Assembly: GCA_022747635.1 (NCBI GenBank) | Contig: JAKTNV010000001.1 | Location: 35,483,851 to 35,547,850 of the forward strand | DNA length: 64,000 nt | Source: Hetaerina americana | Taxonomy: Eukaryota > Arthropoda > Insecta > Odonata > Calopterygidae | Reading direction: 5' to 3' | Part shown: piece by piece, positions 34,355 through 45,324 of the stretch | How positions within the stretch are numbered: the first letter of the stretch is position 1 | How the letters are laid out: every line of letters begins with the position of its first letter | Translations under genes and position numbers: made by a program | The notes under the pieces: generated by a model | The model's database searches: none | Told to the model about the DNA's origin: nothing | Seen by the model: the letters and a program-made list of their open reading frames with translations, nothing else

Positions 34355-36475
34355 TGTTTAATTTCCCCAAGTGTGGATGTAAACGAGAACGGAACTAGAT
34401 TGAGAGTGGGAGAGGGCTTTCTGGAATTGGGTTATTTGTGGGTGACTACATTGAATGGTTAACTATCACGTATTTTTCCGAGGAAAAAGCATTTCCTGAA
34501 AATATTTTTGCTGAAATTCTCTCTCTCTCTCTCACGAATTTTATAGTGGCGCTTTCATGAACATACCTAATGGTGCTACCACAGGATCGCTCCATCCACC
34601 CCATCGTCATAAACAGTTCCAACCTAGCTGGCGTTGCATAATCTCTATCACAAAGCCCTAGATAACAGTTCAATTAAATTACACCGATTTGGATCTCACG
34701 GTACATTGATTTCTTTAGTGGAATATTAGCGGAGGTTATCTTCGGCGGGGTTTGGCTAAAAAATTATAATTAGACTCTCATGTTATAAATTGATTCGGGT
34801 CACCTTGTGATCTGGTAGTTTTAGTAATTGTACCGGTTACAAAATCTTCATTGTCTTAATTTCCAATGTCCAATATGTTCAACGTACATATTTGGCTCCG
34901 TACAACGATCCTAATGACCGTACTTTGCAAAAATGTAGACCTTTACTCTTCTCTCAAATAATGCAAAGTCGAGTTCTGCTAGCATCAGTGTGGTAACGTC
35001 ATCATTGAAATAGGTACGTACCTAAATTAAAGTAATTTAGAGAAAGATTTAACTTCATCAAAATATTGCTGTCAAATGAGACAAAGAGAGAGATTGAAAT
35101 CGGTTCGGAATATATTAGGGAATCGATAAAGAGTTTTCATATCAGTGGCTGAAATTTAATGGATGGATTGCTTCTGAAGCAATATATGTAGAAATCCCCC
35201 GTAGTTCAACATGGCAATAACGCCTCGCTCTCATGATTAAAGTAAATATGCATTTTCTAGATGATGTAATCTTACATGATTTACGGCTAACCTACGGGAA
35301 TGTAGTCCTTGCAGGCTATTGAGTGTCACAATCCGACCCTTCAGAGAAAATACTGGCGATCTACGTCTCCGGGTATAAAATTAATTAGGCCCATCGTCGT
35401 TCCTTCCTGGACAGACGATGTTCTTTTATGAATCAATCCAGAATCCTAACGAGGCATAAGAGCCATGTAGCAATTAAACTTTTTTTGCTCTAAAATCATC
35501 TTGTGGACGCAAGACAGGAGAAAACCAGTCATCGATGCCATTAATATCTAGAAACAATTATTCAGCCTGGAAATTTATGTGGCTACTTGTCAGTGACTCT
35601 CGAGTGTGACCCCTTTCTTTTCACGTCGTACGGTAAATGGCACGCTCACCGCCAGTCTGTGTATGGTTCTGGTTCAGTCTATCTGCTGTCAATAGCAGTT
35701 TACCATACAAAATCCATTACTTTTGCGACAATTTTAATACAAAAATTACTCATGTCTTCCGGAACGGACGAAGCTGGTATCGAGGACGAATGGAATCTAA
35801 AAACTAAAAACTGAATCCTCTATTTCGGAACGAGCTGGAGAAGGGAACGTTTTAATTCGAAATTATAATGATATCTCTTATTTTGAAATATCTCCTCCTA
35901 AGTGAAGCGCCGACATAACCTCCTCTCTTTTACGTTTTCTTACTCCAAGGCCAGCTGACTAAAGCTACGTTTTGCTGAATGAGGAGGAACACGCATTTTC
36001 TTTTTAAAATTCACGAGAATGACAGTTTCTGTATTCACAATTATTTAAGCTGAATGAAGAGTAGCCAAAGGTAAAAGCAAAAACATTTAATTAGCGTAGG
36101 GCGGCAGAGCGCTATTCATAAAAAAGGAAATCAAGCGGGAGAGAATATTACGAAAGTAAAAAGAAGAAATATTTATTGGTAACAGGTATTATCCTTTTTC
36201 TGAAACTAAACATTTGATCATAAGTAATATAAGAAACTGAAATTCACGGCTTGGTTTTATTTGTGTGCCGTATAACATTTTTGTCTTCCTCTCCAAATAT
36301 ACGTTGGCAAAAATAATGGACCAGGTCAAGAGACATACTTATCCAATACTTATCTCTTTTGAAATCCAGTCATTTGAATACTAAGGATGGGATTTTACAA
36401 ATTACGAAATTTGGGTGTTACATTTAAAATCAAATAGAATTCTTAATAAAATTGATTGTTCTACTTGCCCTTGAA
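34355..36475. other. Intergenic stretch, little recognised
   Basis: AT-rich; a (CT)n run lies at about 34518-34533. No other feature recognised. Confidence 0.4.
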
Positions 36476-36480
36476 TGGCT

Positions 36481-36800
36481 TATGGCTTCCGATTTGAAGA
36501 TTCTAATTCTTCATCGATTTTACGAAAGAGAAAAGACCCGCTAAGTGTGCAAGCACTGGCAAAAAAATATTTACTTAGTCGTTTCCTATGATCATGATGG
36601 AATGTGCGGAGGCATTTTCAGGTTTTAAAATACTCGATTTTTTACGAGAGAACATTTAACAATACTTATCACCCGATGATCTCTTTTCTTTAAATATAGC
36701 CGCTTCGATCTGATTTAAGCCCCTCTGAAAAAAAACTTAGCCAAAGCCAATTCCATTACTTTCTGATGAAAGAGTCGAAACCGGAAATTAGCTTAACGCA
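36481..36800 (+). repeat. Interspersed repeat family R3, copy 2, with hammerhead-like end
   Basis: The second R3 copy. It ends with TTTCTGATGAAAGAGTCGAA at 36761-36780, followed by ACCGG. It keeps a perfect CTGATGA (36763-36769) and GAAACC (36777-36782), but the stem between them is reduced to seven bases. Compared with copy 1 it has insertions and deletions, so it is old. Confidence 0.6.
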
Positions 36801-37214
36801 GGAATGGCCAAAGTATTTATTCCTAGTACATTGTATTTATAACAATTTTCATTATAATATATTCCACTTGGACAACAAACACAATAATCAAGTCAAATGC
36901 TGGTTTCACAGATGAAAGTAAATATCACCGAAAGCTTAGTACCAAGACACATGAAATTCACCCATTCAAGATAAGGAAACATTCATTTCTCCGTTACTGG
37001 TGATTTCTCACAAAATCGTGGCACCCTTATAGTAATTGAACCACTCGGATCTAAATGAAAGTTTCAAATGGAATCTATTTTGAATTGAACCATCAGATCA
37101 GTAATACAAGTACAAATACAATACTTAAGGATATATAAGGTTTAATATTTCGTTATATTACTCATCTGATGATTCGGCCATTAATATAACATTTGCTCTA
37201 TCCCCAATCCCACT

Positions 37215-37532
37215 ATGCTACGATTTATAATTATTTATTTTATAATTTCATTTTTCCTCACTTCAACATCGTATACCCCATACGAATTTGATAAATTCCC
37301 AAGAATTTTCAATTCTTCACATATTCCAACAATAACTTGGGTAGCACTAGAGAACAACATTCGAGTTCAATTGAAAACGGCGACTTTGACCAATCTCCCT
37401 GATGGCCTTGGGTTGGCAAACTCAACATTAACCAGCGACTCAAAGAGGCTGATGCAAAAATATTCTTCTCTCAGATATGTAGAACCGGCAGAGGAACAGA
37501 ACACCTGGATTACGAATAATCCTCTCCCATAG
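37215..37532 (+). CDS. Doubtful open frame with signal-peptide-like start
   Basis: A 105-codon frame starts at an ATG in AT-rich DNA. Residues 1-18 are strongly hydrophobic after a basic residue (MLRFIIIYFIISFFLTSTS) and would pass as a signal peptide. The rest is hydrophilic with two possible N-glycosylation sites (NSSH, NSTL). I do not recognise a family, cysteines are absent, and no neighbouring exon or promoter is evident. AT-rich DNA readily makes I/F-rich starts, so chance is likely. The next 200 bases are more GC-rich and unrelated. Confidence 0.12.
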   Translation: MLRFIIIYFIISFFLTSTSYTPYEFDKFPRIFNSSHIPTITWVALENNIRVQLKTATLTNLPDGLGLANSTLTSDSKRLMQKYSSLRYVEPAEEQNTWITNNPLP

Positions 37533-37735
37533 CTTCCGACGCAGTTTGTTCTGACGTCTCAACGAGCGACAAGTGTAGACTGGGACGAACTTCGCTCCGT
37601 GAGGCCTGTCCTAGATAGCCTCACCCCTTCCGAATGGAGTTAAGGGGTTGCCTGCGAGAGGCAATGGGATGGGACCGAAGACCATGCATAATATGGGTGA
37701 TATATTTATTATAACCGAAGAGTTGCTTGTTATAG

Positions 37736-37920
37736 ACACAAGACACGCTATGTTGGAAAGCTATTTGCTAAATTGGAAGCACATCTCTTTAGCCATGCTA
37801 TTGAAAATGCATAATTAATACCATCGTACTATGGTTTGAGAGATCGTGACAGTAAGATTGGAAAGATTATTTCCAGAACCGAGACCATTTTTCCCACGAA
37901 TAAGAGAACAGGAGAACCTA
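37736..37920 (+). repeat. Interspersed repeat family R2, copy 2
   Basis: Aligns to 13780-14030 through TAAATTGGAAGCACATCTC, TTGAAAATGCATA, TACTATGGTTTGAGAGATC and a TTTTTCCCACGAATAAG block. Confidence 0.5.
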
Positions 37921-37924
37921 AAAT

Positions 37925-38920
37925 GACAGAGATAGGTAGGTTAAAGTATTGATATTTTCTTTTCTAATTAAACGAGTATTTTGTCATTATTTCATCTTAA
38001 CTTAGTTAATTGTCTTTCTTGTTACTAGCAGCTCGCCTCACAACCGCACAGAATTTTTTTACCCTTAGATACCGTACAGCATGTTCCTGTAGTTAACATT
38101 ATCTCTAAATCTTGTTGTGCCATTGTTTGTGGTGACCACGTATTCAATTTTTTCTCACCTGAGGCATTTTCGTGGTCATTTATCTCTCTCTCTCTCTGTC
38201 ACACGTCCAGCCGTTCTAAAACATATAGACGTGTACGAAAGAGAGTTTGACATCGAGGGTTCCCTCGTACTTTCTCTCTCTGGAGGAAAGCCAACGTGTT
38301 GCAATAGAAATCCCAGAAGTTACTCATAATCTAAAGTGAACGCTGTAAAGGTCACTACTACTTCCATTTTTGCATTCGTCTTCCAAGCAGAAGTCACCAC
38401 CCTGCAGTTCGGCAAAACGAAGTAAATTGGGGCATACCATGAGGCGGGAAGTTCTGTATTTGTGTCCTACTTAGTAGCGAAATATTTGCCAACTCCGATT
38501 TATTATTATTATTCGGCTGATGACTGTAGACTGTTAGATATAAGGTATACTCGTATATAAAGAAAGGAAAGAGCCTAATTTTCGATCGCTTGGCCACTTC
38601 GTGTGAATACTTTCAAATAAAATTAAGTCGATGCCAAGGAATTAATGAGCAAGTATTAGAAAATAGGATAAAATGAAAGGCCCACGTAGAACGGATGTAA
38701 GAAGGAAGAGTTTCAAGAGGAACTCTTCAATACAAACACAGTGGTGAAACCTAGTGGGAAAAATGGGAGTCTCAAAAAGGTGAGTCGCGGAAATGACATT
38801 AAGTTATCCGTATTTTAAGGATTAAACTGTCACATTCACGTTTAGATGAGAGTCATCGTTGAAAACAGCAATGAATCACATCGTAATGTTCACGAGACAA
38901 GCGCATCCACAATATTACGA
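37925..38920. other. Intergenic stretch, little recognised
   Basis: AT-rich with a (CT)n run at about 38180-38198; nothing else recognised. Confidence 0.4.
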
Positions 38921-38929
38921 TCGCCGATC

Positions 38930-39360
38930 ATATGGCGGATTTGGAGAAAGATGTCGGGAGTAGTGAATCAGGAGACTGGGGCCAGGAAGATCGAGAATGA
39001 ATATAGACGGTGATTTGATTTCAATCGTACGACGAAAAAACTCGCTCTCCCCCCTCCCTGCCACTGCCGGAGTTGGCCGCCTTCCTGGGGAAACAAAACG
39101 GGCGATGGACACTCGGATACGCTCTCGTGTGTGGGAGAATGAGTGAAGGGAAAGGAGTGAGGGGAATTGCTTGTGGGGGTGGCTGACGGGCGGGCGGTGA
39201 GTCACGAACTTCACGCGCCCCAGTCAAAAACAAACAGCTAGTAAATCTTAGCCGCACGCTTCCTCGAGACTTGACTACCGCCCGGAATGTTCGCAGCGAT
39301 GCTTCGCCGACGCGCGGTTAGACACTCTCCTAAAACCATGCTCCGTTAAACCCGCTTAAA
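38930..39360. other. GC-rich patch
   Basis: GC- and CpG-rich with overlapping frames on the minus strand (78-99 codons) and no domain signature. Candidate regulatory segment. Confidence 0.35.
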
Positions 39361-39654
39361 TGGATAGGTGCCCGCATATTTTGACACCCCACCTGGCTTT
39401 CTCTGACCTTCCATATCATGCATACGACAAATTATCTCCTGCATTATATTACGCTACGGCCGCCAATGGTAACTTGACATCAACAAATGTAACGCAGGTA
39501 CATTTGAATGTACTGCCTTCCACGCGCTGGATTGCGGAAACGAGTTACATTTATTTATTTGGAAATAGAACCACACAGCATTAAGTTACCCAATTGAATT
39601 TTCCAAGATGAATTCTATACGTTCCCGCTCAACTTGATGAAACTTCATGATGAA

Positions 39655-40010
39655 AAGTGAATAGTTATAACTTTGTGATTTCCACTGATTTTTATTTTGA
39701 AAAAGACCGGTTTCGTCGAATAGCCGACATCATCAGGTGCCTGGGTATTTTTCATATCCTCCTACACCTGCGAGTGTGTTTGTATGAAGATGACTTAGCC
39801 TGAATACTATTCTCCCGCAATCTCTCACTTTCTGGCCGCGGTCAGTTTTTTTCTTGACAAAAACTTGGAAAATTCAAAAGTGAATAATAATAACTTTGTA
39901 AGTCCCACTGATTTTTATTTTAAAAACGACCGAATGGTGCCGAATATTCGACGAAACCGGTCGTTTTTAAAATAAAAATCAGTGGAACTTGCAAGGCTAT
40001 TATTATTCCC
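39655..40010. repeat. Foldback cluster with direct and inverted copies
   Basis: A unit beginning near GTGAATA.T.ATAACTTTGT and containing CCACTGATTTTTATTTT occurs three times: 39658-39735 (plus), 39879-39931 (plus, about 222 bases later) and 39959-40007 (inverted). The inner pair 39905-39931 and 39959-39985 are perfect 27 bp reverse complements around a 27-base spacer. The first copy carries a complete hammerhead-like core on the minus strand (39705-39736); in the second and third the CTGATGA end is missing and only the CGAC-GAAACCGGTC half remains. Confidence 0.8.
39705..39736 (-). ncRNA. Hammerhead-ribozyme-like motif
   Basis: The minus strand reads CTGATGA (39736-39730), one extra T, then GTCG-GCTATT-CGAC, then GAAACCGGTC. 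CUGAUGA, a closing stem II, GAAA and a final GUC are the core pieces of hammerhead ribozymes; ACCGGT is the short palindromic stem III seen in minimal type I forms. One extra base separates the core from stem II, and stem I does not pair directly next to the core. Activity is therefore doubtful. Confidence 0.4.
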
Positions 40011-40134
40011 CTTTGACCACATTCGTAATCTGGTCACAATGAATTGGTTAAAAATGTCACATAAGTTGGGGGAAGCAGGAGAATTGAAATCTAATCATAA
40101 TTTGAAGTAAAATGGAAATGGCTATCAACAATAA

Positions 40135-40499
40135 GGGGCGTAGTAGTTCAGTGGGTAAAGCACTGGCCCACCTGCCCCGGGTTCGATTCCGGGGCATTGC
40201 GTAGACGTAGGTGTAAATATAAATGTAGACAGGATTCTGAATTGCATGACAATAGGGTGTTCAAAAATACCAAAATAGCAGGCTAGAAAAACATTACGAT
40301 TAGCAAACTCTAGCAGGGTCAATTGCAAGAGGTAGTAATGCCCCCTAAAAATGACCCAACATACAGGGGGGCATACAGGGAAATATCTTGGGCTCTTTCT
40401 TGACATACAATAGGGAGGGCTTTGGCTAAAGGGCTTCTATAAGCCAATTGCAACCCGAATCCTGAATATGCAGAATGGACGGAGAAAGCAATAATAATA
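40135..40499 (+). mobile_element. tRNA-derived SINE with (AAT)n tail
   Basis: The head 40135-40200 starts GGGGCGTAG, has A box TAGTTCAGTGGGTAAAGC and B box GGTTCGATTCC within a CCCCGG/CCGGGG T-stem, then about 280 bases of non-tRNA body and a terminal CAATAATAATAAT. The head lacks a normal anticodon arm, so it is not a functional tRNA. The minus-strand frame over it (40125-40406) has no protein signature. Confidence 0.75.
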
Positions 40500-40745
40500 A
40501 TTCGGCTTTATTCGGGCGAGATAGAGAATAGGGTGGTCCCTTCTTTCATCTAACCCATTCAGGACGCATGACAACACAGTACTAATGAGATGGGAAAAAC
40601 GATATAGGAGTTATATCTTTGCTTGCGTGGTTAATTTTAAGGAAAACCTGGATAGAGTGAACAACGCCAATTAAAGTAACAGAAAATAAGTGTTCCATTC
40701 GAATACGCTGCATAAATCAGAGAGTAAAGGGTGGAACAAGAATAA
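40500..40745. other. Short intergenic stretch, nothing recognised
   Basis: AT-rich sequence between the SINE and the next repeat-like segment. Confidence 0.4.
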
Positions 40746-40847
40746 TCGAAATGGGAAGCGATAGCTTAATGGTTTCTTGTTTATTACATGAGCTGGTTAA
40801 TTTTAAGATTAAAGTTAAACTGCCCTCATATTTTTTCTTTCGCTCAC

Positions 40848-40880
40848 CTGATGATGACACTATAAATCGAAATCCCCGTC
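40848..40880 (+). other. Hammerhead-like CTGATGA...GAAA segment
   Basis: CTGATGA at 40848-40854 is followed by GAAATCCCCGTC from 40869, the right order and spacing for a hammerhead core. The intervening bases do not form a convincing stem II. Probably a decayed relative of the elements at 8.9, 39.7 and 63.4 kb. Confidence 0.25.
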
Positions 40881-40884
40881 TTAA

Positions 40885-41800
40885 AGGAATACGTATAATG
40901 GCACCTACACAATTCCCCGCAAGCCGCCACAGGGACGTGTGTTGGGAGCCAAATATTTGCATCATGCATACTACATACCTGTAGTTCAGCGAAATGGAGC
41001 GTTTTGAGCAACAGACACGAAAAATGGGAGGAATGGATGACGGGAGAAAGGAAGTATTCGGGACGGCACACGGGGAGTCGAAGGAACGAGGAGCTAGCAG
41101 GCAAAGTTTTTATTTCATCAAGAAATTCTTCGTAAAACAATAGGAACAGATGCGGGGGAGTGTCTGAAACAGAACTCCAATTGCTAATACTCATAATAAT
41201 TATTTCTGGCATAGATTTATGATACGTGTGCTTACTTTCACATGACTTTAAAAAAATGTTTTTTTTTAGAAATCGAAAAAAATACTCAATACTGTAATTA
41301 TGGATGAAGGGACCATGTTTTGACATTTCAGAGACTTAAGTGTGCGTTTTAACTCGGATTAAAACTTTTGCTTCCTCTTAGATCTTCTTCGTTATTCACA
41401 GACTCAAACGTATGAGGAAGGGAGTTAGAGTTGTATAACTCATTAGATTGCTTGCCGTTTGAAGACCTCAAAAATAGTATTCGCCAAATCAGTGGCATCG
41501 CCAAGATCTCTTCAAGCACAAGTGGTCATATTTCAAGGCGCACGCGTATGACTCAAGGGTCAATCGAACGGACGGATAGGAAGTACCAAAGTTATTTGAC
41601 TTAATCAGAGTTACAACCTTCTTTATGCATCGAAAAGAAAACATTTGACTCCGCCATTATCTACCTTAATTTATTAATCCATCCACATGCTTCGGTAAGC
41701 CATGTAATAATGAAGGATATTGTGATCAGACTGTATGTACAAAGGAATGCATCCAACCACTCGAATGATTTGATCCTATGAATACCCCCAACCAATGATC
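40885..41800. other. Intergenic stretch, nothing recognised
   Basis: AT-rich. A 160-codon minus frame (40844-41326) has no recognisable domain and overlaps the preceding repeat; not called. Confidence 0.4.
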
Positions 41801-41807
41801 CACGTAA

Positions 41808-41960
41808 TGAGCTGGTCGACCCGAGCGGATAATAACTTGTTGTTATGCGTGTTCGAATCTCGTCTCTGGCATGGATGTCATGTAGAGATACCAGCCATAA
41901 ATGCTTATTGAGTTGTGTGCACGATGGGAAACAACAGAGGCCATCAGAGCACTTAAGCCA
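41808..41960 (+). mobile_element. tRNA-like SINE remnant (Leu/Ser-type A box)
   Basis: TGGTCGACCCGAGCGG resembles the long-arm tRNA A region, and GTGTTCGAATCTCG at 41849-41862 is a B box. CTCTGGCATGGA follows, similar to the segment after the tRNA-like block at 46366-46446. A body of unknown extent continues to about 41960. Diverged, so boundaries are uncertain. Confidence 0.45.
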
Positions 41961-41964
41961 AATT

Positions 41965-42280
41965 ACTACTGTAGCACAACGGCATTTGATCTTATTTCTC
42001 CGACTGTCCATCTAGTTTTAAAGCCAAGGGTTTTGAATAGCCGTTATGTAACGGATGCTGTTTTTAAACGCTTTAGGGTCTTACGGCGTTTTTTGACCCG
42101 AGTTTCTTGTACAGAACTAATTCCTCTCTCCTGGACTTTACTTATCGAATTACTTATTTTTACTTATCGGACACCTTTTTATTCCTGACTTTTACTTTCA
42201 TTTATTTTTACGTTTTATCTTTATCGCCATAGACGTACATGTCAACAGCAAATTGCCCTATTAAAAGATTTTTACGGGTG
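41965..42280. other. Intergenic stretch, nothing recognised
   Basis: AT-rich with TTTACTTATCG and TTTTTACTT repeats; no gene. Confidence 0.35.
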
Positions 42281-42289
42281 CTCTGAGCT

Positions 42290-43680
42290 AGTCCTCGACA
42301 CGGCCCAATGACGTGAATCGTAGCACCAAGTTCCGCATGATGACCATGCACAGTGGCCGAGTGAGAATTTTCGCATACGGCGAATCAAAGATGCTAGCGA
42401 TTCCAACGAATGTGATTTTTTTGTGACAAAACGAGCCGGACTCCACCACGACGGCTTCGCCCTATATATAAATTCAGATAATAAAAACAGGGCGTTGTAG
42501 GGGCGAGAGCCGAGGGGGAGTAAGCTTGACCGAGTGAGGGAGATAGGCAGGTATATAGGCTAAGGGGCGCGCTCGGAAACGCGACACACGCGAGACGGTT
42601 TCAGCCCTCGCGCAAGAAACCCGAACGCGTTTAGAAAGCCAACTTACTCTCTCTGTATAAGTGACGAGTCGGGGCGGAAGGGATTGGGAGATGACGACGT
42701 GGTTGGGGGTGGGTGTGGCGAAGGGAGGTATCGGGCGTGCGTGGTCCGTGTGTGCGCTCATGTGCTCTCTCGCGTGTGGGCGGCCAAGGGGGGGGGTGTT
42801 GGAGTAGGAGGAAGGGGGCAAACGTCAATGAGTCAGCTGTGAGGGAAGGAATTGATCCACTGGATGGACGGACGTATGTCTTCGGGAAGAGGAGGGCTGA
42901 GGGGTAACTGAGTACTGGTGGGATGGGGAGACCCCCGGGGGTTGAGCGAACGGAGGAAAGAGTGTGGTGGGGTGAGGGAAGGAAAAAGCGGAAGGGGTCA
43001 AGGAAATGTACGTCCGCCCGCACGGCCACCTTCGAGTCGAGGGGAATGTCACTCACTCATCGAAGGAGGGTCCTTCACATCTCTCCCCGCCAACGGCGAG
43101 AGATGAAGGATACGGGCTCTCGTGCTGGGGCGGGAGGAGGGACGGGAGGTGGGGGGTCGGATGGTGCGCGTATCTCGTGACAACCGGTCCTCACCCCCCG
43201 TCCCTCCCCCCCCTCACATTCGTCCTTTCCCCCCGGATCAGGGAGGTGAAGTCGAAGGGAGAGATGGAAAGGGAGGGTTATAAGTGCGAGGCGGGGGTGA
43301 CAGTTTCAAGACGAACAACAAAAGGGACGCGGAGAGGGGAAAGGATCTTATCCGGGCGAAATTCGGGGCGTCCCACCTAATTTGGTGCCGGGTCCTGGGG
43401 GAGGGGTATGGCGGCGGTTGATGTGACAAAGGGGACGTTACTCGACCCTCTCCAAAAATAATAAGTTACGAAATGATCGATGAAGAAACGCATGAACTGC
43501 CGATCTTCGCCGCCTAGGGGTGTCCGTTCATGATTTCGATGAAGAAATAGTTTCATTGTCCCGCTAAATCGCTTCACTGACAGCGTCCCTTCGCCAGGTA
43601 TTCGAGGGAATGGGGACAGCTGTGCATCTCAGCACGTTTCTGTGATGGGTGCCCCACACGGGCGGTCTCAGAGCATGCCT
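42290..43680. other. Long GC/CpG-rich patch with TATA box at its edge
   Basis: About 1.3 kb of GC- and CpG-rich DNA with GGGGGGG and GTGGGG runs. CCTATATATAAATT at 42461-42474 is a good TATA box just inside the left edge. Seven or more open frames of 60-141 codons overlap on both strands and none has a recognisable domain. The sequence fits a promoter region or untranslated exon better than coding DNA. Confidence 0.4.
42461..42474 (+). promoter_or_regulatory. TATA-like box
   Basis: CCTATATATAAATT matches the TATA consensus in plus orientation, 30-50 bases before GC-rich sequence. There is no clear initiator. Confidence 0.25.
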
Positions 43681-43689
43681 GTGGGCAAT

Positions 43690-45035
43690 TTGGTTCAGAA
43701 TAAATGGACAATGAAATGATTACATTCAAATAGGAAATAAATATGGTCACTGAGTTTCGGAGTTGAATGAGAAATGGAAAGCAGCGATAAGTAGAGAGAG
43801 GGAGAGGGTGGGAAAATGATAGAGGGAGTCGGTGATAAGTCTATTTCATTTAAATATTTTACGTGAGATGCAATATCACTGTTGACTCTATGCAACTACC
43901 TACACGCCGTTACACTATAGTGCTTACAGGGTAAAAATTACGGGTAACAACGGTGGGTGAAGGCAGAATAAGAGGCGATATACTATTTTCATGAAGTCAT
44001 GAATGTATTCTAGAAAAGACGTTGAGGTCCCATAGTAAAATAATTGAGTGAAATAAATAGGGCCAAAATTAATCCAAAAGTCATCGTTTGGTGAGGAATC
44101 CATCTTCAATCGAATTCTTGTCTTCAACGTGACCCAGCGGTGACCCGTAGCGATTTATGGACCCAAATTGTTGCCAAAAACAGTTGGGGTACGACTAGCA
44201 CAGCTATCAATGCCTCACGCTTTTCCTCCAATCATAAGGCTGAAAAATTTACTTTTAGGGAAAAAATCACCATAAATCCTAAAGTTAGGAAAACTACTCT
44301 TGTTTCAAGACTAGACAAGAGAGGTATCTGTAGATTTTCAAAATTAATTCTTTCTTGTTCGAGCTCGGCATACAAGAACGCATTATCCCACATTTTCACC
44401 AGTTATGTAATTTTACTCTCAATTTTCGTCATTTTTTTCAGGGGGAGAGGGAAGTTTTGCATGGCAGTATTCTGTCCACGTTTTAAAATTTAGATTGGGT
44501 GAATACACATTCCCCATACCCAAGCTGAGAAAGCTCATACCACTTTGAAAGGTTGTTAAATCTTCTCGCGCTTCGACATGTGGATTTGGACGTTTTAAGT
44601 GCCGTTATTTTTCCAGAAATTCCACCAGCGTCAAAAATATTCCCTTCACTGAATTAACCAAGGACGCACGAAATATTTAAAAATTCTGTTCACTTATTAT
44701 AAAATATAAACCTATCTTGAACGAGGGTTTTAATGAAAGAAAATCATGACTGCACTTTAAATCTATTACTTAACGTTAGCGCTGTTAGTCAAATAAGCAT
44801 GCAACTCAAATCTGCTATAAAGTATTGAATCGGATATTCTTACGCATGCCTCCGTGGATAAAGGAGAAATGATTCGCAAGCTTTTTAAAAAAATACGGAT
44901 TATTAGCTTTGAAAATTCACGTGACTCCCATTTCTCGGGTGAAAAGGCTTGACTTCCCTCCGGTGAAAGCCACCGATCTTATATTCACTTTTGTGAACGT
45001 CTTGCAGTTCCATAGGCACGGCATGAGATTACCCT
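43690..45035. other. Intergenic stretch, nothing recognised
   Basis: AT-rich; the 117-codon plus frame (44140-44493) is without motifs. Confidence 0.4.
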
Positions 45036-45274
45036 CCTGTTGCACCTCAGGCTAACCAAAATCCAGGCTTGGGTTAACGGTTTCCATCCACTAAGTCGAG
45101 TTCACTGGCTGGAAAATGAGCGTAGACCTCATCTCCTCATCTCTCTTGTTACACTCCTTGAAACGATCGGGTCGGTCACACACCTAACCTCCCGGAGAAG
45201 GCACTGGGGGTTTCAATTTCCATCCCCATCCCGACCACACCACACGATTTTATATATATAACTATATAAACTAT

Positions 45275-45318
45275 TTCCATCCACTAAGACTTCACGCAGC
45301 GAGTCTTAATGGACGGAA
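45275..45318. repeat. 17 bp imperfect inverted repeat
   Basis: TTCCATCCACTAAGACT (45275-45291) pairs with AGTCTTAATGGACGGAA (45302-45318) with two mismatches around a 10-base loop. TTTCCATCCACTAAG also occurs at about 45079-45094, so the arm is part of a longer repeated unit. Confidence 0.6.
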
Positions 45319-45324
45319 GAAAAG

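Noticed and set aside
40135..40200. Genuine tRNA gene
   Set aside because: Too short between A and B boxes for a normal anticodon arm, and followed by SINE body and (AAT)n tail.
40844..41326. 160-codon minus-strand open frame
   Set aside because: No recognisable motif, many H/S/F/I residues as expected from AT-rich chance frames, and it overlaps a hammerhead-like repeat at its end.
42631..43056. Several overlapping 60-141 codon frames, proline/serine-rich on the minus strand
   Set aside because: Both strands and several registers are open because of GC richness; peptides are low-complexity without known motifs.
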